Source: an uncultured Clostridia bacterium
Lineage (GTDB): Bacteria > Bacillota > Clostridia > Oscillospirales > Oscillospiraceae
Assembly (NCBI GenBank): GCA_947169005.1
Contig: CAMVOG010000056.1
Coordinates: 1-11,420, forward strand
Direction of reading: 5' to 3'
Length of the DNA stretch: 11,420 bases
Shown here: positions 6,413-11,420 of the stretch, in pieces
How the letters are laid out: each line of letters begins with the position of its first letter
Position numbering within the stretch: the first letter of the stretch is position 1
Program-made: the position numbers and the translations under genes
Notes under the pieces: generated by a model
What the model was told of the DNA's origin: nothing
The model's database searches: none
The model's input: the letters and a program-made list of their open reading frames with translations, nothing else

Positions 6413-7840
6413 TTATTGGGCGGCGGCCAGGGTGAAGACGAATTCCGTCTCATGGTTTTTGCTCGTCACCGTGATGTTCTCGCCGTAACCCGTCAGAATG
6501 CTTTTGACGATGTAAAGTCCGAGTCCGACGCCGTCCTTATCCATGCTGCGGGACTTGTCAGACTTATGAAAGCGATCAAAGATATAAGGCAGGTCGTCAG
6601 GGGCGATCTCGTCCCCTTGATTCTTCACGGCTACATAGGCCTTTGTGCCGCTTTTCCAGATGCGAAGGGTCAGCGTCGAGCCCTCATAGGAAAACTTCAC
6701 CGCGTTATCCAGCAGGTTGTAGCAGATCTGTGTGATCGCGTCCTGCTCTCCCCGTACCCGGATGCCCTCATCGGGAATCTGCACGTCCACGTCCAGCTTT
6801 TTCCCGTTGACGCGGCTTTCCAGGCTCAAAATCGCCATGCGCAGGGTCTCGCAGATATCGCAGGTTTTTTTCAGCGCTTCCTCCGGGCTGGACTGGAGGC
6901 GGGAAATATCCAGCATTTTCCGCACCAGTCGGGACAGACGGCGGGTCTCGTCGGAAATAATGGTGAGATACCGCTCCCGCTTCTCCCAGGGGATGGTGCC
7001 GTCCAGCAGGCCGTCGGCGTAGCCGGTGATGGTGGTCATGGGGGTTTTCAGCTCATGGGAGATATTGGCGATAAACTCCCGCCGCTGAGTCTCCGCGCTT
7101 TCCAAAGACTCGGCCATCTGGTTGAAGGCCTCCCCCAGCTCGCTGAATTCATCCTGGCGATCCTCAAAATTGAGGCGGGCGCTGAGATCGCCGCCGCCGA
7201 AGGTACGCGCCGCGGCGGCAAGCTCCCGCAGCGGGGCCACCTGCCTCGCGGCCAGATACCAGGAAAGAGCCAGCACCGCCAGCAGAAGCACGGAGGCGAT
7301 CAGCGCAAAGATGCCGATGAAGCCGCTCCACAGGTCCATGATGCTCGTCAGGTCCGCGGCGGCCAGCACATAACCCAGCACCGCGCCGTTTTGCGGATCC
7401 TCCACATGCCGGACGGCCAGATAGCGCTTGGCAGGGAAAAAGCCGTCCAGATCCGTCAGCACAGAGCCCCCGGGCACAGCGGTCAACTTCTCCAGCCGCT
7501 GCACGGAAAAGGAGTGCCCCAGATGCTCACAGAAGGCCTCGCTGTCCGAGCAGGAAACCACAGTGGCCAGCGCGTCGCAGAGGACAACATGGGCCCCGCC
7601 CGCCTGGGCAATGGAGCTGAGCTGGATGCGAAGCTCCCAATCGGAGAGCTCTCCGTCCATGCTGCGGGCGGCAGCGGCGTTGGCGGCCACCTCCGCGGTG
7701 GTGCTGATGGCCTCGCGCTTCTCGGCCAGGGCATAGCGATAACTGAAGCCGGAAAAGGCCAGGGCAAAGAGCAGGATCGCCAGCAGGAAGACCAAAAAGG
7801 TGCTGAGAAAGTATTTCAGGAAAAGACCGTTCCGTTTCAT
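6413..7840 (-). CDS. Membrane sensor histidine kinase (HAMP-HisKA-HATPase)
   Basis: A 475-residue sensor kinase. Transmembrane helices at about 8-31 and 172-195 enclose an extracytoplasmic sensor region of about 140 residues with no domain I can name. A HAMP linker follows (about 196-248). The HisKA dimerisation domain has the H-box NISHELKTPMT, with phospho-acceptor His262. The catalytic domain has the N-box NLLDNA (Asn375, Asn379), a G1-type segment NQGDEI (407-412), the FDRFHKSDKS segment and the G2 box GVGLGLYIVK (437-446). The G1 segment lacks the usual Asp-x-Gly-x-Gly, though Asn in place of Asp is, from memory, seen in related Clostridia kinases. Its ATG overlaps the regulator stop by 4 nt (ATGA), implying translational coupling and pairing with that regulator. 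The signal is unknown; with an HtrA-like gene next in line, envelope or secretion stress is a reasonable guess. Confidence 0.95.
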   Translation of the reverse strand: MKRNGLFLKYFLSTFLVFLLAILLFALAFSGFSYRYALAEKREAISTTAEVAANAAAARSMDGELSDWELRIQLSSIAQAGGAHVVLCDALATVVSCSDSEAFCEHLGHSFSVQRLEKLTAVPGGSVLTDLDGFFPAKRYLAVRHVEDPQNGAVLGYVLAAADLTSIMDLWSGFIGIFALIASVLLLAVLALSWYLAARQVAPLRELAAAARTFGGGDLSARLNFEDRQDEFSELGEAFNQMAESLESAETQRREFIANISHELKTPMTTITGYADGLLDGTIPWEKRERYLTIISDETRRLSRLVRKMLDISRLQSSPEEALKKTCDICETLRMAILSLESRVNGKKLDVDVQIPDEGIRVRGEQDAITQICYNLLDNAVKFSYEGSTLTLRIWKSGTKAYVAVKNQGDEIAPDDLPYIFDRFHKSDKSRSMDKDGVGLGLYIVKSILTGYGENITVTSKNHETEFVFTLAAAQ

Positions 7841-8526
7841 CCGTCGATCGTCTCGAACTTATAGCCCACGCCCCAGACCGTCTTGAGGCTCCACTTGTCG
7901 CTGACGCCCTCCAGCTTTTCCCGCAGGCGCTTGATATGCACGTCCACGGTGCGGGAGTCCCCAAAGTAGTCAAAGCCCCAAACCTCATCCAAAAGCTGGT
8001 TGCGCGTGTAAACATGATTGGGCGAGGCGGCCAGATGATAGAGCAGCTCCATCTCCTTGGGCGGGGCCTCCACCCGCTTGCCGTCCACGATCAGCTCATA
8101 GGAATCCAGGTTGATGACCAGCTTGTCATAGACCAGCTTCTTTTCCTGCTTGTCCCCCTCCGGGTCCTTCCGGCGCAGGACCGCGTGAACGCGGGCCACC
8201 AGCTCAGAGGGCTCAAAGGGCTTGGTGATATAATCATCCGCCCCCATTTCCAGGCCGGATACCTTGTCATAGGTCTCCCCCTTGGCGGTAAGGAAAATGA
8301 TGGGCACGGTGGAAAAGGCCCGGATCGCCTTACAGACGGCCCAGCCGTCCATACCCGGCAGCATGATGTCCAGCAAAACGATGGAGGGATCGAAGATCTT
8401 GGCCTCGGCCAGACCTGTATTTCCATCCCCCGCCGTGCGCACGGTGAAGCCGTCCTTCTCCAGATAGAGAGAAATGAGCTCGGCAATATTGGGATCGTCC
8501 TCCACGATCAGGGCTTTCTTTGACAT
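7837..8526 (-). CDS. OmpR/PhoB-family response regulator
   Basis: A 229-residue DNA-binding response regulator, cognate to the overlapping histidine kinase. The receiver domain (about 1-118) has the acidic pair Asp10/Asp11, the phosphorylation site Asp53 in LLDIMLPGMDG, Thr80 and Lys102 in ITKPFEP. The winged-helix domain (about 132-227) ends in SRTVDVHIKRLREKLE and TVWGVGYKFE, the classic OmpR/PhoB recognition region. The ATG at 8526 has GGAGG 7 nt upstream. It is the first gene of the regulator-kinase-HtrA unit. Its targets are not visible from the sequence; the HtrA-like gene and the SLH protein downstream are candidates only by position. Confidence 0.96.
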   Translation of the reverse strand: MSKKALIVEDDPNIAELISLYLEKDGFTVRTAGDGNTGLAEAKIFDPSIVLLDIMLPGMDGWAVCKAIRAFSTVPIIFLTAKGETYDKVSGLEMGADDYITKPFEPSELVARVHAVLRRKDPEGDKQEKKLVYDKLVINLDSYELIVDGKRVEAPPKEMELLYHLAASPNHVYTRNQLLDEVWGFDYFGDSRTVDVHIKRLREKLEGVSDKWSLKTVWGVGYKFETIDG

Positions 8527-8558
8527 AAGGAACCCTCCCCTTTCTCTTATACTTATCT

Positions 8559-8589
8559 ATTATAAACCAAAGGGAACAAAAAGGGTGAA
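8559..8589 (-). promoter_or_regulatory. Putative promoter of the response-regulator operon
   Basis: On the minus strand there is a perfect TATAAT (8559-8564) about 33 nt upstream of the regulator start. The best -35 candidate is TTCACC (8584-8589) at a long 19-nt spacing. The -10 is convincing and the -35 is not, which would suit an activator-dependent or autoregulated promoter. Confidence 0.5.
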
Positions 8590-8608
8590 CTTTTTTTGAA
8601 TTCAGCAG

Positions 8609-8641
8609 AAAAACGGACGCCTCCGCAGAGACGTCCGTTTT
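8609..8641 (-). terminator. Intrinsic terminator of rplJ-rplL
   Basis: Minus-strand RNA forms a stem from AAAACGGACG/CGTCCGTTTT arms (8632-8641 with 8610-8619). An inner three-pair CTC/GAG extension follows one mismatch. The RNA then runs into UUUUU. It lies about 20 nt downstream of the rplL stop and separates the ribosomal unit from the two-component operon. Confidence 0.85.
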
Positions 8642-8661
8642 CAAAAGCGAATAAGGTATAA

Positions 8662-9045
8662 TTACTTGAGCTCGACCTTGGCGCCGACAGCCTCGAGAGC
8701 CTTCTTGATCTCCTCGGCCTCGTCCTTGGAGACGGCTTCCTTGATCTTGGCAGGAATACCCTCGACAAGAGCCTTGGCCTCAGCCAGGCCCAGGCCGGAG
8801 ACGATCTCACGGACAGCCTTGATGACCTTGATCTTCTCAGCGCCGAAGTCGGTCATAACGACGTCAAACTCGGTCTTCTCCTCGACAGGAGCGGCAGCGG
8901 CAGCGGGAGCGGCCACGGCGACAGCGGCGGGAGCAGCGGCGGAAACGCCAAACTCATCCTCGAGAGCGTGGACCAGGTCAGCCAGGTCCAGAACGGTGAG
9001 AGCCTTGATCTCTTCGATAAGAGCAGTAACTTTTTCGCTAGCCAT
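8662..9045 (-). CDS. rplL: 50S ribosomal protein L7/L12
   Basis: Stalk protein of the large ribosomal subunit that recruits translation GTPases; present as dimers bound to L10. The 127-residue sequence has the N-terminal dimerisation helices (about 1-33), an Ala/Pro/Val-rich flexible hinge (about 34-54) and the globular C-terminal domain (about 55-127) with EKTEFDV, KIKVIKAVRE, GLGLAEAKALVE and a VGAKVELK end. Length and motifs are standard. The ATG at 9045 has GGAGG about 9 nt upstream. It follows rplJ after a 51-nt gap and shares its transcript, ending at the terminator just downstream. Confidence 0.98.
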   Translation of the reverse strand: MASEKVTALIEEIKALTVLDLADLVHALEDEFGVSAAAPAAVAVAAPAAAAAPVEEKTEFDVVMTDFGAEKIKVIKAVREIVSGLGLAEAKALVEGIPAKIKEAVSKDEAEEIKKALEAVGAKVELK

Positions 9046-9096
9046 TTTAAATTTCCTCCATTTAGTAATAGTTTTTTGTTTGTTGGTTGCGGCGCG

Positions 9097-9642
9097 TCAG
9101 GCGGCGCCTTCTTCGTTCTTCTTGTCCACGATGGCCTGCAGAACGACGGCGAGGCCACGGATGTTGCCGTTGAGCACATTGGCCAGACCCGTGATCGGGG
9201 CGATCATGGTGCCCAGGACCTGTGCAATCAGGACTTCCTTCGCAGGCAGAGCAGCCAGGGCCTTGACGCCTTCCACGTCGATGACCTTACCGTCCACGAT
9301 ACCGGCCTTGACCTGGATCTTGGAATCCTTCTTGTCGGCATACTCGCAAACGACCTTGGCCGCAGCGACGGGATCGCTGGCGCAGACGGCGAGAGCGGTG
9401 GGACCGTTCAGAATGGGGTCCAGCTCCTTCATGCCGATCTGATCCACGGCAAAGCGCGTGAGCGTGTTCTTCACGACGGCGTAATCGACGCCGGCATTGC
9501 GCATAGCGCGGCGCATTTCCGTATCGGTGGCCACGTCCGTGCCGGAATAATCGACGAAAACGGCGCCCTGCGCGTTCTGCAGCTTTTCAGCCAGAGAGGC
9601 GACGATGGCCTGCTTTTCACTGAGTACCTTTGCGTTGGGCAT
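9097..9642 (-). CDS. rplJ: 50S ribosomal protein L10
   Basis: Stalk base protein that anchors L7/L12 dimers to the ribosome and, in bacteria, represses its own operon by binding the mRNA leader. The 181 residues start MPNAKVLSEKQ and contain the family motifs VFVDYSG, YAVVKNTL and GPTALAV, with the L12-binding C-terminal helix rich in Leu/Val/Ala at the end. The ATG at 9642 is preceded by a strong GGAGGTGA. The frame remains open to 9801, but that stretch is the L10 leader RNA, not coding sequence. It is the first gene of the rplJ-rplL unit. No rplK/rplA lies directly upstream; a sortase gene is there instead. Confidence 0.98.
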   Translation of the reverse strand: MPNAKVLSEKQAIVASLAEKLQNAQGAVFVDYSGTDVATDTEMRRAMRNAGVDYAVVKNTLTRFAVDQIGMKELDPILNGPTALAVCASDPVAAAKVVCEYADKKDSKIQVKAGIVDGKVIDVEGVKALAALPAKEVLIAQVLGTMIAPITGLANVLNGNIRGLAVVLQAIVDKKNEEGAA

Positions 9643-9785
9643 ATTCTTTTTCACCTCCGGTTTATTCATCTGGGGGCAAAAGAAAAGCCCCCGCGCCGGA
9701 AAGACGTGAGGGCATTGATCAGTCATAATCAGATCAGAAAGCTCTCCTCGGCAGGACTTATGGTTGCCTGCTGTCTTCGGAACGC
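9643..9785 (-). ncRNA. L10 ribosomal-protein leader (autoregulatory 5'UTR)
   Basis: The 143-nt leader between the predicted start site and rplJ carries the hallmark L10-binding element. CCGAAGACAG (9771-9780) runs into GCAGG (9767-9771), which pairs with CCTGC at 9751-9755 in CCTGCCGAGG. A second hairpin (9672-9692: GGGGGC stem, 9-nt loop) lies near the ribosome-binding site. It has no U-tract after it, so it may act on translation or structure rather than as a plain terminator. L10, or L10 with L12, is known to bind such leaders and repress its own synthesis. Confidence 0.85.
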
Positions 9786-9791
9786 TGGTGT

Positions 9792-9820
9792 ATTGTATCA
9801 CCTATGACAGAATAAGTCAA
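9792..9820 (-). promoter_or_regulatory. Strong promoter of rplJ-rplL
   Basis: On the minus strand TTGACT (9815-9820), a 17-nt spacer and TACAAT (9792-9797) with an extended TG element directly upstream form a near-consensus promoter. The bases upstream (9821-9850) are an A-rich run, which resembles an UP element. This fits the high, growth-linked expression expected of ribosomal genes. Confidence 0.85.
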
Positions 9821-9858
9821 TACTTAATTTACTATTTTTTTTCTTTATTCAATACCTC

Positions 9859-10887
9859 TTATGTGTTCTCGCTGCCTGCGGCTGCCCTGTAGAGCAGCAC
9901 CAGGCGGCGCGGATCGGACTGGTCCCCATCCACATAGCAGGTGGAGAGCAGCAGATACCTCTCCTCCGCGGTTTCCGTCCATTCGGCGCATTGGAATAGG
10001 GCGTTTTCCCGCAGGGCGTTCAGTCCCTCCGTCAGGCCAAATTCCTCACCGCTCAGAAAGGCGTTCAGATCGAAGACCTCCTCGGAATAGCCGCTGACCA
10101 CGGACACCAGCAGCAGCTCCAGCTCATGACGCCCCGTACCGTTCCACAGCACGGCAGTGGGATTGTCCCGCGCGAAGCTATCCTCACAAAAGAGCTTCAG
10201 ATCCGAAAACATTACTCCCCTTTGGCCGACATTATGCCCATACAGGAGCGTCCAGGAGTCCTCCAGAACGGCTGTGTTGCGAAAATCCACCGTAATACTC
10301 CCCGTTACGGAGCTGTTGCCGAGATAGTCACAGTACAGGTATTTATAAAACAGGCGGGAGCGCTGTTCCCCGACAGCGGAAAACCGTCCGCCACAGTCGA
10401 TATACTCCTGGCGGAAGGCTCTGTCCTGCAGAATGGGATAGTCGATCTCCGTGCCGTCCACCATCAGCCAGCCGACAATATCGGGGTTGATGGCTTGCAG
10501 CGCCGCCAGGTCAAAGGCCGCGGGCTACTCGGGCGCAGGCTCCGGCTCCTCTACGGCAGGCGCCTCCGGAAGAGCGGCTTCCTCCGTCGTCGGCCCAGGC
10601 GCGGCCTCGGCAGGCTCCGCAGGCGCCTCCTCTTCAACGGGCGGAACGTCTTCCGCCTCTCCTTCCTCCCGGGATCGCTCCGGGAGCTCCGCCGCCTCCG
10701 CAAGCACAGGCGCGGTGACGGGGTGACGCTGAGGACGCAGCTCCTCCACGGCCGGGATATATTCCGCCCGCCCATGTCGAAGCTGCTTGTAACTCCAGCC
10801 CAGGCGAAACAGGGCATAGGCGATCAGCAGCAGCGCAAAAATACGGATCGCCAGAAGAAAACGCCGAGAGCTTATTATCTTTTTCAC
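9859..10887 (-). pseudogene. Class B sortase interrupted by one in-frame TAG
   Basis: Class B sortases are membrane-anchored cysteine transpeptidases that attach proteins to peptidoglycan. The reading frame would encode 342 codons from the GTG at 10887 (AGGGAG 8 nt upstream). It has a basic start and transmembrane helix (about 10-30), a Pro/Glu/Ala-rich linker (about 60-120), TAG at codon 121 (10525-10527), then the complete catalytic domain. That domain has QAINPDIVGWL, TEIDYPILQ, YGHN (His218), LLSTC (Cys317) and DPRR (Arg327 or Arg328). No frameshift is seen and both sides remain intact, so only this codon breaks the gene. A CAG to TAG change would explain it. An internal ATG at 10464 could give a 201-residue product, but it has no visible ribosome-binding site and would lose the anchor and first strand. 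It may be a recent nonsense mutation, a sequence error, or true readthrough; these cannot be told apart here. An ATG at 10962 overlapping the upstream stop is an alternative start. Confidence 0.85.
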
Positions 10888-10921
10888 GGGCTCCGCTCCC
10901 TCCCGCCTGCACAGGTCAAGG

Positions 10922-10951
10922 CGGGGAAGCAACCGAGCGGTCGCTTCCCCG
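10922..10951. other. Stable hairpin between membrane-protein and sortase genes
   Basis: Perfect 9-bp arms CGGGGAAGC (10922-10930) and GCTTCCCCG (10943-10951) enclose an inner three-pair stem after one mismatch, with a GAGC loop. No U-run follows on the minus strand, so it is not a standard terminator. It could be an attenuator, a processing site or an mRNA-stability element. Its position favours the GTG at 10887 as the sortase start, since the earlier ATG at 10962 would place it inside the gene. Confidence 0.55.
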
Positions 10952-10958
10952 GAAAGGA

Positions 10959-11420
10959 TCATTTGACTTCTGCTTCTTCTTTCTTCTCTTCTGTCTCGGG
11001 CTTTTGCTGCTCTTCTTCTTCGTCCGCCAAGACCTTCTTCCTGTAGCGGATCAGCCACAGGTCCATGGCCCAGCAGAGGATCAGCAGCAGGAGCATCAAC
11101 GGCGTCCAGCGGTCAATAAGGATCATGGGCAGCCGCATATCCTCCGTCAGAATAAAGGCGATCAGCGCGACGACGGAAATCACAAGCTCCAGCAGCAGAC
11201 CGATCCGGAAGCGGCGTTTGAAGGGCTTGACGTGGTAATAAAGCTCCTCAACGGCCTCGTTGAATTCATCCTCCGTAACCTCGGCGGCCGGCTCGGGCAG
11301 CGGCCGGCCGGATTCCTCCGCCCGGACCTTGCGCAGCTCCAGAGCAAGGGCCTCGATGCGATCCTTTTCCTCAAGCTCTTTCTCTTCCAGCTCCTCGGCG
11401 ATCCGCAGAGCTTCCTTCCG
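10959..11420 (-). CDS. Unrecognised membrane protein (partial, C-terminal 153 residues)
   Basis: The frame is open from the right edge with no stop until the TGA at 10959, so the true start lies outside the window; the GTG at 11183 falls inside the first hydrophobic helix and is not a credible start. Visible parts are: a highly charged Glu/Lys/Arg/Leu stretch (first about 45 residues, likely coiled coil), EDEFNEAVEELYYHVKPFKRR just before the membrane, a transmembrane helix (about 72-92), a short external loop, a second helix (about 106-125), and a very acidic Lys/Glu tail. I recognise no family. With both ends predicted cytoplasmic, it could be a scaffold or accessory protein. It lies 71 nt upstream of the sortase GTG on the same strand and may share its transcript. 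Confidence 0.75.
   Translation of the reverse strand, partial: RKEALRIAEELEEKELEEKDRIEALALELRKVRAEESGRPLPEPAAEVTEDEFNEAVEELYYHVKPFKRRFRIGLLLELVISVVALIAFILTEDMRLPMILIDRWTPLMLLLLILCWAMDLWLIRYRKKVLADEEEEQQKPETEEKKEEAEVK

Noticed and set aside
1837..6435. A 1532-codon plus-strand open frame opposite the SLH and HtrA-like genes
   Set aside because: It is an antisense shadow of two well-identified minus-strand genes in GC-rich DNA, crosses their terminator and promoter, and its translation shows no recognisable domain.
6391..6453. N-terminal extension of the HtrA-like protein to the ATG at 6453
   Set aside because: It would overlap the kinase gene by about 40 nt; the ATG at 6390 has a well-placed ribosome-binding site.
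6392..7864. A 490-codon plus-strand open frame opposite the histidine kinase
   Set aside because: Antisense shadow of a gene with complete kinase motifs; composition reflects codon bias of the other strand.
7936..8523. A 195-codon plus-strand open frame opposite the response regulator
   Set aside because: Antisense shadow; the minus strand encodes an intact receiver and winged helix.
8668..9442. Ala/Ser-rich plus-strand frame opposite rplL and rplJ
   Set aside because: Antisense shadow of two ribosomal protein genes with textbook sequences.
9672..9692. GGGGGC hairpin as an intrinsic terminator ahead of rplJ
   Set aside because: No U-run follows on the minus strand; it is better treated as part of the L10 leader.
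9643..9801. N-terminal extension of L10 by 53 codons
   Set aside because: This stretch holds the L10 leader RNA and promoter -10 region; L10 homologues begin at the 9642 start, which has a strong ribosome-binding site.
9859..10464. A self-standing 201-residue sortase from the internal ATG
   Set aside because: No Shine-Dalgarno is seen, it would cut into the first strand of the fold, and the same frame upstream encodes the expected anchor and linker.

Overview
The window looks like chromosomal DNA from a GC-rich, Gram-positive Clostridia member, probably of the Oscillospiraceae or a relative. This is inferred from five things: the high G+C content, a Firmicutes-type L10 ribosomal leader, an S-layer-homology (SLH) anchored exoprotein, a class B sortase, and a PhoB/PhoR-like two-component system. 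No phage, plasmid, insertion-sequence, CRISPR, tRNA or rRNA signature was found. All real genes lie on the minus strand except one cysteine desulfurase.

Layout. 1-527 (-) is the N-terminal part of the tRNA methylthiotransferase MtaB, running off the left edge. 654-1790 (+) is a NifS/IscS-type cysteine desulfurase, divergent from mtaB. 1791-1953 is a convergent intergenic stretch with a long hairpin terminator and a GC-rich repeat-like segment. 1954-4926 (-) is a large secreted protein with a phosphodiester glycosidase (NAGPA/DUF2233) domain, Ig-like and carbohydrate-binding-like modules, and three C-terminal SLH repeats. 5101-8526 (-) is a three-gene unit, response regulator -> histidine kinase -> membrane-anchored HtrA-like protein, ended by a strong intrinsic terminator. 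8662-9785 (-) is the rplJ-rplL unit with a strong promoter, an L10 autoregulatory leader and its own terminator. 9859-10887 (-) is a class B sortase gene broken by one in-frame TAG between its membrane anchor and its catalytic domain. 10959-11420 (-) is the C-terminal part of an unrecognised two-helix membrane protein.

How the parts fit. Most non-ribosomal genes point to the cell envelope: an SLH-anchored wall-active enzyme, a sortase, and a two-component system beside an HtrA homologue, which recalls secretion-stress modules such as CssRS-HtrA. mtaB and the cysteine desulfurase share an Fe-S/sulfur and tRNA-thiolation theme. The ribosomal pair sits alone in this window, without rplK/rplA upstream or rpoB/rpoC downstream.

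The most unusual points are the amber codon in the sortase and the HtrA homologue that keeps the His and Ser of the triad but has Gly where the catalytic Asp is expected. I did not find convincing evidence of a wholly new multi-gene system.
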